Positions 39,185 through 50,876 of a DNA stretch of 54,743 bases are shown here, one piece after another. The stretch's first letter is position 1; each line of letters begins with the position of its first letter. Source of the DNA: an uncultured bacterium (GTDB lineage: Bacteria; Planctomycetota; Phycisphaerae; Phycisphaerales; UBA1924). Under the pieces are notes generated by a model. It did no database searches, was not told the origin of the DNA, and saw nothing but the letters and a program-made list of their open reading frames with translations. The translations under genes and the position numbers were made by a program. The DNA lies in contig CAILKP010000004.1 in assembly GCA_903834785.1 (NCBI GenBank), forward strand, positions 1 through 54,743, in the 5' to 3' direction.

Positions 39185-39715
39185 CTACATCACTCCTTGA
39201 AAGTTGCGTTTCTGAACATGTCTTGCCGCGGTTTCCAGGTCTCTCAGGTCTGGGCCTTGGCGGCGTCTTGCGTCTCTTCTCTCCGGGCGGTGTCGCGTTC
39301 GCGTTTCAGCGTTGCGACGAGAGAAGACAATGCGAGGGCCGTGCCAGAAGCCGGGGCGTGCCGCGGCGGCCATGTTCAGAACGTGCCGAAAGGACCGTGC
39401 CTGGGGCATGGTCCGGCAAAAACGCATTCCTGCGATGATCAGTGAGGTTCCGTCCTCAGCGGATGGTACGAGGGAACAGCCACTGTCGGTTCCCGGGTGT
39501 GCCGTCGCCGCCGACGTGATGCCGGGGTGTTGCCTAAGGGCACAGCGGTGTTGCCTGTCAAAGGACAGCGGTGTTGCCACGGGGCAACACGGGCGGGCTT
39601 GGAAGCCGAAGTTTGGTTGGCTGGTGTTGCCGGGGCTGCTTTGGTGCGGCGCTGGACGAGGCCTGTTTCGGGCCCGCGCCGCGGCGGCCCCGGTTATCCG
39701 CCAGTGACCGAGTGG
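39185..39715. other. Gene-free region upstream of the coiled-coil gene
   Basis: 531 bases between the start of the coiled-coil gene and the end of the DUF3553 gene, so it holds the promoter of the former. A cluster of GGTGTTGCC repeats lies at 39526-39631. No credible coding frame. Confidence 0.45.
39526..39631. repeat. GGTGTTGCC repeat cluster
   Basis: Direct copies of GGTGTTGCC lie at 39526, 39547, 39570 and 39623, and an inverted GGCAACAC at 39583-39590 can pair with the copy at 39571-39578. Two copies are part of a 14-base exact repeat (ACAGCGGTGTTGCC at 39542-39555 and 39565-39578), 23 bases apart. Confidence 0.6.
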
Positions 39716-40324
39716 TTACCGGATCGGGTACTGATCCATCCTCTTATAGACGCTGATGGCCTGGCGGTGGGCACCCTTCATCTCGGTGGCAAGGCCAGCG
39801 GGGTCTTGGCGCTTCATCTCGTTGCAGAGCTTGCGGAGCTGATCATCGCGGACAATCGCCCAGCGCTTGAAGTAGTCCTCAAGCTCCTGCCGGGTAAAGC
39901 GGCTCAGCGGGTCGACCAGCCCGGTCTGGGCGGCGGCCCATTCCATGAGCGAGGCGGCCTGGTCCGAGAAGCGGAACAGCCGCAAGGTCGCCTGCAGGCG
40001 GCTCTTGAGCGTCGTGAACGGATCGGTGGTGTTCTGTGGCAGGGCGAGCATGATGTCGCGCTGCGCGTTCTTGCCTCCACCCATGAGCGGGTCACTCAGA
40101 TCGGCCTCCTTGGCAATCATGATCGGTGCGTTCGCGGCGGGGATGAGCCGGGCGAGCGCTGAAGAGAGGTTCTTGATGCCGGCCCGCTCAAAGCGAACGG
40201 TTAGTCGCTGGCAGGGGGTGCCTTCGTGGACATCGGGGGTGGTGGCGGTCACGTGGCCGACTCCCCATTCGGGACGGTCGCTGTGAATGACTTTATCGCC
40301 AAAAGCCCAGTTGGTCAGGAGCAT
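39716..40324 (-). CDS. DUF3553-domain protein
   Basis: A 202-residue protein. Its N-terminus (WAFGDKVIHSDRPEWGVGHV) matches the DUF3553 pattern, a small SH3-like beta domain also found in bacterial helicases and CarD-like proteins. The rest is helical and basic (TRQELEDYFKRWAIVRDDQ, NEMKRQDPAGLATEMK), so nucleic-acid binding is possible but unproved. The ATG at 40324 begins just before the domain; the frame stays open upstream but without matching sequence. No Shine-Dalgarno was seen. Confidence 0.75.
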   Translation of the reverse strand: MLLTNWAFGDKVIHSDRPEWGVGHVTATTPDVHEGTPCQRLTVRFERAGIKNLSSALARLIPAANAPIMIAKEADLSDPLMGGGKNAQRDIMLALPQNTTDPFTTLKSRLQATLRLFRFSDQAASLMEWAAAQTGLVDPLSRFTRQELEDYFKRWAIVRDDQLRKLCNEMKRQDPAGLATEMKGAHRQAISVYKRMDQYPIR

Positions 40325-40869
40325 GTCGAGGTCCCGTGTCCTGCGGCTACGCCAATGCCCGGTCGACCGGTGTACGGTCTTTGAGAGGGTTGGGCAGCTA
40401 CGGACGGTGCGGAGATGGAGGTCGTCGGAGGGAGTGGGGGCCGCCCGTTGCCAGGGCGGCCCGACGGAGGCGGGTGTAAACACCGGGAAGGCGCCGCGTG
40501 ACCGCGGCGGAGACTGTAGAAACGGTCGGAATGGACGCTGGCGAGCGGACTACTCCCGAAGCCGCACGCGTGCTAGTATAGCAGTCTATTCGGTGGTCGA
40601 TGACCACCGGTTGCCGGATCGGTTGTGCCGATTCGGGATAGGAACCCCTCCCGCACCGGGCCTTCCCGGGTTTGGCGGGCTGTCAGGGGCGGCCGAGGAG
40701 TGCCGCCCTTGAAGCGAACCCTGCAGTGTTGTCGGGTTGATCTGTGCCACGCTTGAACGCTCAGCGCGAACAGGCATGGTGGAGCGTCGACGCGACGGCC
40801 GTGCCGGAGACGTCGGGACCAGCAGTTCGGGATCCAGCCAGCACCTTATTCTGAAACGAGCTAGTCGAC
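40325..40869. other. Divergent region with structured rpoZ leader
   Basis: 545 bases without a gene. A perfect 9-bp hairpin (40438-40446 with 40454-40462) has no T tract. An AT-richer patch with a TAGTATAGC string (40575-40583) is the best -10 candidate for rpoZ and would give a leader of about 280 bases. That leader holds a 9-bp hairpin (40685-40693 with 40702-40710) whose loop contains AGGAG. Confidence 0.35.
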
Positions 40870-41151
40870 ATGATCGAAGCCCTGAAGGACGACAAGATCA
40901 TTACCAAGGTGGGCGGCCGCTTCCGCCTGTGCGCCCTGATTCAGCGTCGTCTTGTGCAGCTCATGGAAGGTCAGCGCCCGATGATCGAGCGCGACGGCCG
41001 GTCTGACCTGGAAGTCGTCGTGGCCGAGATCATGGAAGGCAAGCTGACCGCTGAGCTGGACTACTCGGACCCCGAGATCAAGGCCGCGATGCCCGCTGAG
41101 GCGAAGGCTGCCCTGGCTGCCAGCGCCGCGACGGCCGCCGCCCGCAAGTAA
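40870..41151 (+). CDS. rpoZ: DNA-directed RNA polymerase omega subunit
   Basis: A 93-residue subunit that aids folding and assembly of the beta-prime subunit. The omega pattern is visible: DKIITKVGGRFRLCALIQRR (about 8-27), then LVQLMEGQRPMIERDG and VVVAEIMEGKL. The C-terminus is Ala-rich (AALAASAATAAARK). It is followed by the CoaC gene 143 bases downstream; rpoZ beside coaBC is a common order in bacteria and supports the call. Confidence 0.88.
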   Translation: MIEALKDDKIITKVGGRFRLCALIQRRLVQLMEGQRPMIERDGRSDLEVVVAEIMEGKLTAELDYSDPEIKAAMPAEAKAALAASAATAAARK

Positions 41152-41294
41152 TCGATTGTTGAGAGCCGCCGGTAGAGTGCGCATCCGGATCCAACCCCGG
41201 AAGTGATACCCTGCGCCCGGCCGGGACTGACTCCCGAGCGGCCGTCGGAACGTTGACCGCCCGCGGCGGATGCCCGGACCTGTGGAGCGATCTC

Positions 41295-41894
41295 ATGCAG
41301 AGCAGCGAAGTGGCCAGCGTGCTGGGCGGGAAGCGGGTGCTCGTCGGCGTGTCCGGCGGGATCGCCAGCTACAAGACCTGCACGCTCGTCTCGCGTCTGG
41401 CTCAGGCAGGCGCCGAGGTGACGGTGCTGATGACCCCTGCGGCGACCAAGTTTGTCCAGCCGCTGACGTTCGGGGCGCTGTCCGGCCGGCCGGTGTACAC
41501 CTCGCAGTGGGAGCAGGTCGAGGCCCTTGAGGTGCAGCACATTCAGAACGCCAAGCGGGCTGACCTCTGCATTGTCGCTCCATCGACGATGGATCTGTGT
41601 GCCAAGCTTGCGACGGGCATCTGCGAGGATGTCGTTTGCACGGTGCTGGCCGCGGTGGATCGCTCGGCAACGCCGGTGATCCTGTCTCCCTCGATGAACG
41701 AGGTGATGTGGCACCAGCCCAGTAACCAGCGCAATCTCAAGCAGCTCCGCGAGGATGGCTTTATCGTTGTTGACCCCGCCAGCGGCTGGCAGGCCTGCCG
41801 CGCTGTCGGGGTCGGACGGATGCCCGAGCCCGAGGACCTGCTGGCGTTGCTCGTCGAAGTCGCCCGCCGGGGCGGGCAGCCCCCGGCGGCATGA
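41295..41894 (+). CDS. coaC: Phosphopantothenoylcysteine decarboxylase (CoaC, stand-alone)
   Basis: Flavoprotein that decarboxylates phosphopantothenoyl-cysteine in coenzyme A synthesis. The 199-residue protein has the HFCD fold: RVLVGVSGGIASYKTCTL (about 15-32) binds FMN, HIQNAKRADLCIVAPSTM carries the catalytic His, and PSMNEVMW and GWQACRAVGVGRMPEP are the Asn- and Cys-containing active-site segments. Only the CoaC half is present; the CoaB ligase half usually fused to it is missing, so CoaB must be encoded elsewhere. The ATG at 41295 follows GGAGCGATCTC. The kinase gene starts 45 bases after its stop. Confidence 0.9.
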   Translation: MQSSEVASVLGGKRVLVGVSGGIASYKTCTLVSRLAQAGAEVTVLMTPAATKFVQPLTFGALSGRPVYTSQWEQVEALEVQHIQNAKRADLCIVAPSTMDLCAKLATGICEDVVCTVLAAVDRSATPVILSPSMNEVMWHQPSNQRNLKQLREDGFIVVDPASGWQACRAVGVGRMPEPEDLLALLVEVARRGGQPPAA

Positions 41895-41939
41895 TGATGC
41901 GGTCTTGAGCAGTCTGATACAGAGCCCGGTCAGTTTCCC

Positions 41940-44918
<2,979 letters not shown>

Positions 44919-46004
44919 TCAGCGGCCCGGAACAGCCGGGGCAGCCGAAGGCTTGGCCTCGATCTGCGAGGGTGGCAGGGGAATGAGTTCCGAAGGATCC
45001 ACCGGCGGCAGTTCCGGAACAACGCCGAGTATGCGCTGGCAGTACAGCGGCCAGAGGCCCGAGCCGGGCTTGCTGCCCGAGCGCGCGTCGTAGTACCGCA
45101 GGATGTGCGCCGTCAGGTCGTACGAGCCATGGCACTCGTGGACGATCACGGCCATCTTCAGCAGCTGCTCGGCCGAGAGATTGCCCAGACGGGTGAAGTC
45201 CTTGACGTACATCGCGTTGGACCAGATGGTCTGGTTCACGCCCCGCGTCACATCGTTGCCGAGCAGGAAGGGCACGAAGCACCGGCTGTGGCTCGGCTCG
45301 AGATGGTGGAGCATGAACCCCAGCTCCCGCATGGCCAGGTCAACTTCCGCAAACAGCGGCATGTCCTTGTACATCGGGATGAAGTTGACCTCGGTAAAGA
45401 CGGCGACGCAGTCGGCCAGGAGGCGATTGGCCCCGCGGATGCAATCGACCTCGGCACCCTGCACGTCAAGCTTGAGATAGTCCACACCCGAAATCTCGGG
45501 GATGTCATCGAGCCGCCTGGTCTGAACATCCTCGGTCGAGACAGTTGTCGTCAGTTCGGCCAGCGTCTGGAACAGCGGCAGCAGCCGCATGTTCGGCTCG
45601 TAGAGCGAACTGGTCATCGGCGCGGTGGTCAGGTGAAACGTCCGCCGCGAGCCGTCGCCGATGAAGTAAGGCAGGTAGCGGTGCCCCTTGCGGTGCATCG
45701 CCGTCAGCTTCTCGCACTCAGCGGGCTGGGGCTCAAAGCCCACCAGGTCGAACCGGTCGGGCTTGAGCAGGTTGTTGTACGGCAGGTCGTTCTCGCCCAG
45801 CCACATCGCGCCCACATCCACGATGCGGATCACCGGCGACCTTTTCCCGAGCATCTCAATCAAGCTGAACATGGTCGGGTCCGAAGCAGCCAGAGCGGTG
45901 AAAAGGGAGCAGCGGGGGCCAACAAGAAGGCAGAGGTTTTCCCCGGGAGGAGCCGTTTCAGTGTACCCCATAATCGCGGCCGGTCCATCCGATTTTCGGA
46001 TCAT
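44919..46004 (-). CDS. FkbM-family methyltransferase
   Basis: A 361-residue SAM-dependent methyltransferase. Motif I is VIRIVDVGAMWLGEN, motif II FDLVGFEPQPAECEKL, and YLKLDVQGAEVDCIRGA is the FkbM hallmark. FkbM enzymes methylate hydroxyls on sugars or polyketides, so a role in surface glycans is plausible given the glycosyltransferases nearby, but unproved. The C-terminal Pro-rich tail (GVVPELPPVDPSELIPLPP) is unusual. Starts at 46004 or 45971 are both possible and neither has a Shine-Dalgarno. Confidence 0.85.
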   Translation of the reverse strand: MIRKSDGPAAIMGYTETAPPGENLCLLVGPRCSLFTALAASDPTMFSLIEMLGKRSPVIRIVDVGAMWLGENDLPYNNLLKPDRFDLVGFEPQPAECEKLTAMHRKGHRYLPYFIGDGSRRTFHLTTAPMTSSLYEPNMRLLPLFQTLAELTTTVSTEDVQTRRLDDIPEISGVDYLKLDVQGAEVDCIRGANRLLADCVAVFTEVNFIPMYKDMPLFAEVDLAMRELGFMLHHLEPSHSRCFVPFLLGNDVTRGVNQTIWSNAMYVKDFTRLGNLSAEQLLKMAVIVHECHGSYDLTAHILRYYDARSGSKPGSGLWPLYCQRILGVVPELPPVDPSELIPLPPSQIEAKPSAAPAVPGR

Positions 46005-46362
46005 TTTTCGGTCGTGCAACCGACAGCTTGACGGGCGGGGTGGGGCCGGCTTCGGGCGATGGTCAGCAGATCAACCGTGTCTCCCCCAGCCCGCGGCGGG
46101 CAGCGTGCCCCGCCGTCCGGGTTTGGAACCCCGGGCCCGACGCCTCCAGGTGGGACCGTCGGGGCCTGGCCGCGATCGTCCGGGCCGGATCTTCTGGGGG
46201 GGGACTCGGGCCAGGCGATTGGTTTGTCCTACTGTCGGGCGTTCCGGCGTCAGACGACCGGCCCCCGATACCGTCAAGATGGTCGGGGCCGGGCGACTTT
46301 GACCCTCGTAGCGGGAAAGATTGCACCCGGCGCTCGACCGGGAAGACAGGAGTTCTTCGTCG
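46005..46362. other. Divergent intergenic region
   Basis: 358 bases between the FkbM gene and the secreted-protein gene. A G run (46196-46203) and AGGAG (46348-46352, ten bases before the ATG at 46363) are the only items noted. Confidence 0.35.
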
Positions 46363-47916
46363 ATGGCAGGAAACATGATTCGGACGGCCTTGGTCACCAC
46401 GATCGTACTTGCCGGCACGATGTTCGCGCCCGCTTCGGCCCGCGCCGATGAGTTTGTCGACCGCGCCAACGCCCCGTACGCGTCCATTCCGGCCGCCCAG
46501 CACGCCGAGATCACGCTGTTTCCCCTGCTGGCCAAACTCAAGCCCGCCCCCGAAGCAGTCGGCCGCCTGACGCTGGCCGCGCTGCTGCCGACTACCAGCG
46601 AGAAGTGGCCCGCCGTTGAGGCATGGTGCACCAGCGAGGAGTCCAAGGCCGTCATCACGGCGTTCAAGAAGCTGACTGATGAGAAGAAGTGGACCAGCTT
46701 CCCGACGATTGCTCTGCCGTACGGAGCCGACAAGACGGACCCCGATCTGGTCGCCGCCGGCTTGTATGTCGAACTCGGTGACCCGCCGAGTCTGACGCTG
46801 GCGGAGTTCAAGTATCTTCCGGCCATCGAGCGGTTGAACCTTCTGCTTCACGCCGAGGCGACGCGTCTGCTGGCCGCCGGCGAGGGCGATGCCGCCCTGG
46901 ACCTGATGGTTCGCTGCACGCTCTTTGGCCGCCAGATGTGCGAGCGCAGCTTCTTTGTCGAGCAGAAGCTCGGCTATGACATGGTGCTTGCTGGCCTGGA
47001 GCGACTCCGTGACCTCTGCTACACCGATCTCCGCTCCGGCTCGCCGAAAATGACCGCCGAAGGCATCCGCGATCAGATCCGCCGCCTGGGCGAGGGGTCC
47101 GACTCGCTCCTGGGCATTGCACGCCTCAAGCTGCCCGCGGCCGAGCGGCTGGCCGGTGAGCAGCTCCTGTTCCGCATCATGACTCCCGGTGCCGGGCCCG
47201 ACGAGAAGCAGTTCCCTCGCATGCTGACGATGGCCGGGGACAAGAATCGCCCGCTCCGCGCCTTTAGCGACTACGCCAAGTGGGATGCGATCCGCAGCGT
47301 CCACGCCAACGAGGTCGAGAGCCGCAGGCAGCTCGGCATGGTCTTCGGTGACTGGGAGAAGCGATGGAGGATGAAGCCCAACGACCCCGGTCTGAAGGGC
47401 TACACCGATCTGGACAAGACCAGCCGTGCCCGCTTCGGCTCCATCGACAAGCTCGCCGGAAACGTCGGCGAACTGTTTGAACTCCGCCAGCGCTTCGAGA
47501 TCGAGGCCGCCGGCACGCGGGCCGCCATGGCCTGCTACGGCTTTACCCGCAAGAACAACGGCAACTTCCCGCCGTCGATCACTTCCGGTGTGCCCGACAT
47601 CATCCGCGAGATCGACCTCTCCCGCGACCCGTTCACCGGTGAGCGCAGAGAACACTTCCGCTATGTGGTCCCCGGCCGCGCCAACAACGCCGCATCGCTG
47701 GAGATGCAGGTCTTCAACAGCAGCAACGAGGCCGCCTTCGCCGTGACCTTCGCCGATGAAACCTTCATCATCTACTCCGTCGGCCCCGACGGCAACCTCA
47801 ACGGTGCCCGTCGCGCCACGCAGCTCATCCCGGACGACAAGGGCGACTACGTCATCTTCCCGTCGATGATGAGCCTCTTCCGCAAGCACATGATCGACTC
47901 CGGCGAACTGAAGTAA
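46363..47916 (+). CDS. Secreted protein of unknown function
   Basis: A 517-residue protein with a clear Sec signal peptide (MIRTALVTTIVLAGTMFAPASARA, cleavage near residue 28). The mature part is mostly helical (EGIRDQIRRLGEGSDSLLGI, LAGNVGELFELRQRFEIEAAG). It ends in a segment with DPFTGERREHFRYVV and IIYSVGPDGNLNGA, resembling the C-terminal region of the type II secretion pseudopilin-like and DUF1559-type proteins that print a Tyr-Ser-x-Gly-Pro-Asp motif. That likeness is weak. The ATG at 46363 has AGGAG ten bases upstream; the ATG four codons later is also possible. Confidence 0.78.
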   Translation: MAGNMIRTALVTTIVLAGTMFAPASARADEFVDRANAPYASIPAAQHAEITLFPLLAKLKPAPEAVGRLTLAALLPTTSEKWPAVEAWCTSEESKAVITAFKKLTDEKKWTSFPTIALPYGADKTDPDLVAAGLYVELGDPPSLTLAEFKYLPAIERLNLLLHAEATRLLAAGEGDAALDLMVRCTLFGRQMCERSFFVEQKLGYDMVLAGLERLRDLCYTDLRSGSPKMTAEGIRDQIRRLGEGSDSLLGIARLKLPAAERLAGEQLLFRIMTPGAGPDEKQFPRMLTMAGDKNRPLRAFSDYAKWDAIRSVHANEVESRRQLGMVFGDWEKRWRMKPNDPGLKGYTDLDKTSRARFGSIDKLAGNVGELFELRQRFEIEAAGTRAAMACYGFTRKNNGNFPPSITSGVPDIIREIDLSRDPFTGERREHFRYVVPGRANNAASLEMQVFNSSNEAAFAVTFADETFIIYSVGPDGNLNGARRATQLIPDDKGDYVIFPSMMSLFRKHMIDSGELK

Positions 47917-48018
47917 GCTCGCCGGGCAGACGGCGACCGACTCCGCGGGTGGCATCCAAGCCGACCGAACCCCCCCCGCCCCGGTAAACGCCGGAAACCA
48001 TCCAGACCGTTCCAAGCC

Positions 48019-48048
48019 AGCCGGCCCCAACTTCCCGGGGCCGGCTTT
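48019..48048 (+). terminator. Hairpin between the secreted-protein gene and trxB
   Basis: A perfect 10-bp GC-rich stem (48019-48028 with 48037-48046) with an 8-base loop and a short T run. It lies 20 bases before the trxB start and could act as a terminator or as a structure in the trxB leader. Confidence 0.6.
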
Positions 48049-48066
48049 CGCAACCGAGACAGGCAC

Positions 48067-49092
48067 ATGAGCAGCACCGAGCATCAGCCCCACACTCCTC
48101 CCGCCGATGGTGTCCACAAGGTTCTGATCATCGGCTCCGGCCCCGCCGGCTGGACGGCCGCCATCTACGCCGCCCGCGCACAGCTGCAGCCGGTCGTCTA
48201 CGAGGGTGTCGCCAAGCAGGACCCGGGTCCGGTGCTGCCCGGCGGCCAGCTGATGCTGACCACCGAGGTCGAGAACTACCCCGGCTTCCCGCACGGCGTG
48301 ACCGGCCCCAAGATGATGGACGACTTCAAGGCCCAGGCCGCCCGCTTCGGCACCGGCATCGTCTCTGAGGACATCCTCAGCTGCGACTTCTCCAAGCGGC
48401 CATTCGTGATGACCACAAGCCGTGATGGCAAGACCGCTTCAGGCCAGGTCAAGGCCCACAGCGTCATCATCTCCACCGGTGCCGTGGCCAACTGGATCGG
48501 CTTGGAGAACGAGATGCGGCTGGCCCGCTCTGGTGGCGGCGTCTCGGCGTGCGCCGTCTGCGACGGTGCACTCCCGGCATTCCGCAACCAGGATCTCGCC
48601 GTCGTTGGCGGCGGCGATACCGCGATGGAAGAAGCCACGTACCTCACCAAGTTCGCCAAGACGGTGTACATCATCCACCGCCGCGACTCGCTGCGTGCCA
48701 GCAAGATCATGCAGGACCGCTTCCTGAGCCGGCCCAACGCCAAGGTGCTCTGGAACAAGGTCGTCGTCGATGTCCTGGGCGAGCATGTCATCTCCGGCCT
48801 TGTTCTGGAAGACACCGTGACCAAGGCCCGCAGCGAGCTGCCGGTCAAGGGCCTGTTCGTGGCCATCGGTCACACACCCGCCACGCGGTTCCTTAAGGGT
48901 TCCGGCATTGAGTTTGACGAGTCCGGCTACGTCCTGCTCAAGAACCGCAACAGCTACACCAACATCCCCGGTGTCTTTGCCGGCGGCGATGTTGCCGATG
49001 CCCACTACCGCCAGGCCGTCACCGCCGCGGGCATGGGCTGCGTCGCGGCACTGGATGCCGAGCGCTGGCTTGCCGCCAACAACGTCCACTAA
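48067..49092 (+). CDS. trxB: Thioredoxin-disulfide reductase
   Basis: FAD enzyme that passes electrons from NADPH to thioredoxin. The 341-residue protein has the FAD motif GSGPAG (23-28), the redox-active pair C162 and C165 in SACAVCDGA, the NADPH motif GGGDTAMEEA (about 181-190) and the C-terminal FAD phrase VFAGGDVADAHYRQAVTAAG. E. coli TrxB has CATC; CAVC is a known variant. The first 15 or so residues are an extra polar extension. No thioredoxin gene is in the window. Confidence 0.95.
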   Translation: MSSTEHQPHTPPADGVHKVLIIGSGPAGWTAAIYAARAQLQPVVYEGVAKQDPGPVLPGGQLMLTTEVENYPGFPHGVTGPKMMDDFKAQAARFGTGIVSEDILSCDFSKRPFVMTTSRDGKTASGQVKAHSVIISTGAVANWIGLENEMRLARSGGGVSACAVCDGALPAFRNQDLAVVGGGDTAMEEATYLTKFAKTVYIIHRRDSLRASKIMQDRFLSRPNAKVLWNKVVVDVLGEHVISGLVLEDTVTKARSELPVKGLFVAIGHTPATRFLKGSGIEFDESGYVLLKNRNSYTNIPGVFAGGDVADAHYRQAVTAAGMGCVAALDAERWLAANNVH

Positions 49093-49269
49093 CTCGCGGC
49101 AACCGCACAAGGCCGGTTCCCGTTCCCGCTCCGGACTCGGACTCGCCGCGGCGGCTGCTGACTTGCTAACGTTGCCCGTGTAACTGTTTCAATCGTCGGC
49201 GGGGTCTCCGCCGCACGTCTTCCGCCAGACGCACACTCTCCGCACACGTCAGGATCAGGCAGCCGCACC

Positions 49270-50370
49270 ATGGCCCAAGTCAAGCTCGACAACGTCTGCA
49301 AGCTCTACGCCGGAAATGTCGCGGCCGTGAAGGACTTTTCCCTCTCCATCGCCGACGGTGAGTTCGTGGTCTTCGTCGGCCCCTCCGGCTGCGGCAAGAG
49401 CACCACGCTCCGCATGATCGCCGGCCTGGAAGAGATCTCCTCCGGCACCGTCTCCATCGGCGAGCGTGTCGTCAACGATGTCCACCCCAAGGACCGCGAC
49501 ATCGCGATGGTGTTCCAGAACTACGCGTTGTACCCGCACATGTCGGTGTACGACAACATGGCCCTGGCGCTGAAGATCCGCAAAATCCCCAAGCCCGAGA
49601 TCCAGAACCGCGTCATGGCCGCCGCTCGCATGCTCGGCCTCGAGCAGCTCCTAGAACGCAAGCCCGGTCAGCTCTCCGGCGGCCAGCGTCAGCGCGTCGC
49701 CGTCGGCCGCGCCATCGTGCGCGAGCCCAAGGCCTTCCTCTTTGATGAGCCGCTGTCCAACCTGGATGCCAAGCTCCGCGGCTCAACCCGCGGCGAGATC
49801 AAGGCCCTGCACCAGCGGCTCAAGACCACCACCGTCTACGTCACGCACGATCAGGAAGAGGCCATGACCCTCGGCGACCGCATCGTCGTCATGAGCGGCG
49901 GCATCATCCAGCAGGCCGCCCCGCCGCTGGAGGTCTACAAGCGCCCGGTCAACCGCTTTGTCGCCGGCTTCGTCGGCATCCCCACCATGAACTTCCTCGA
50001 CGGCAAGGTTGAGGGCACCGGCAGCTCGGCGGCGTTCATCACCACCGATGGTGCCCGCCTGCCACTGCACGCCCGCCAGGCGGCGGCGCTCGGCACGTTC
50101 ACCGGCACCGCGGTCCTCGGCGTTCGCCCGCAGCAGCTCTCGCTGGCGGCCAGCGGTCAGGCCGGCACGCTGAACCTCACCATCGAGGTGACCGAGCCGC
50201 TCGGCGACGCCATCGATGTCACCGCCCGCACCGCCGGCGGCCACAAGATCGTCGCCCGTCTCCCGGCCGATGCACCCGTCGCCGCCGCACAGCGGGCCGC
50301 GCTAGCGGTGGCAATGGACCACGCCCACATCTTCGAGCCCGGCGAGTTCGGCCGGAACATGACGCTGTAA
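49270..50370 (+). CDS. ugpC: ABC transporter ATP-binding protein of the MalK/UgpC type
   Basis: ATPase of carbohydrate-uptake type 1 ABC importers (sugars or glycerol-3-phosphate). The 366-residue protein has Walker A GPSGCGKST (37-45), the Q-loop MVFQNYALYPHMSVYDN, signature LSGGQRQRVAVGRA (about 135-148), Walker B AFLFDEPLSNLDAKL, the H-loop VTHDQEEAM and a C-terminal TOBE domain (about 240-360). No permease or binding-protein gene lies beside it. In many bacteria one such ATPase serves several importers, so this orphan position is plausible. The specific symbol is by similarity only; the substrate is unknown. Confidence 0.88.
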   Translation: MAQVKLDNVCKLYAGNVAAVKDFSLSIADGEFVVFVGPSGCGKSTTLRMIAGLEEISSGTVSIGERVVNDVHPKDRDIAMVFQNYALYPHMSVYDNMALALKIRKIPKPEIQNRVMAAARMLGLEQLLERKPGQLSGGQRQRVAVGRAIVREPKAFLFDEPLSNLDAKLRGSTRGEIKALHQRLKTTTVYVTHDQEEAMTLGDRIVVMSGGIIQQAAPPLEVYKRPVNRFVAGFVGIPTMNFLDGKVEGTGSSAAFITTDGARLPLHARQAAALGTFTGTAVLGVRPQQLSLAASGQAGTLNLTIEVTEPLGDAIDVTARTAGGHKIVARLPADAPVAAAQRAALAVAMDHAHIFEPGEFGRNMTL

Positions 50371-50388
50371 GCGAGGTCGCAGTGGTTC

Positions 50389-50393
50389 GGAGG
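50389..50393 (+). promoter_or_regulatory. Ribosome-binding site GGAGG
   Basis: GGAGG six bases before the ATG at 50400; it decides that start over the in-frame GTG at 50382. Confidence 0.75.
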
Positions 50394-50399
50394 CTAACA

Positions 50400-50702
50400 A
50401 TGGTCAAGAAATTGCTGAGCAATCGGTCTGTGATATGGCAGGTTTGCTGTGTTGCGGCTGCCACGCTCGCCGCACTGCGGGCTGGGGTGTTTCAGTTTGT
50501 GACCCTCGCTCGCGGTGATTACAACAACGTGCTGAAGCTCTCGATAATCTTCGCTGCGTTCTCTTTGGCGCTGATCGCGCTAGCGTTGCTCGGTAACCGG
50601 CCGAAGTGGCCGTACTGGGTCGCTGCGGGCCCTCTCGTGCTCTGGGATCTGGCCATGATCGTCAAGTCCATCGACCGGCTGACCGCCACGGGACAGGATT
50701 AG
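50400..50702 (+). CDS. Small three-helix membrane protein, function unknown
   Basis: A 100-residue protein with three hydrophobic segments (about 12-32, VIWQVCCVAAATLAALRAGV; about 45-63, LSIIFAAFSLALIALALLG; about 68-87, WPYWVAAGPLVLWDLAMIV). The good ribosome site and 29-base gap to ugpC suggest it is co-transcribed with it, but it does not look like an ABC permease. I do not recognise a family. Confidence 0.7.
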   Translation: MVKKLLSNRSVIWQVCCVAAATLAALRAGVFQFVTLARGDYNNVLKLSIIFAAFSLALIALALLGNRPKWPYWVAAGPLVLWDLAMIVKSIDRLTATGQD

Positions 50703-50876
50703 TCGCCAACGCCCCAGCTCCGCTTGTCGAGGACCAATATCTCCAAGAAAGTGTAACAGTTACTTCCCGCGCCGCGTTTCTGTGGTATCTTCAGCAGCGT
50801 CGTCGCGCGATCCATGGCCGATCGTCATTCGTGTTATCGGTCTGAAAGCCACGCCCAGCCCGGGATGTGCCCACCC
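50703..50876 (+). other. Upstream region of the GH16 gene
   Basis: 174 bases. It contains an 11-base palindrome GTAACAGTTAC (50753-50763) and a TATCTT (50786-50791) that could be a -10, but no -35 at suitable distance. Confidence 0.3.

Noticed and set aside
40325..40869. 6S, SRP, RNase P or tmRNA genes in the long gap
   Set aside because: Characteristic conserved cores of these RNAs were not found; only simple hairpins are present.
46063..48294. A 743-codon minus-strand frame
   Set aside because: It is antisense to the secreted-protein gene and the start of trxB, and has a low-complexity composition; no known domain.
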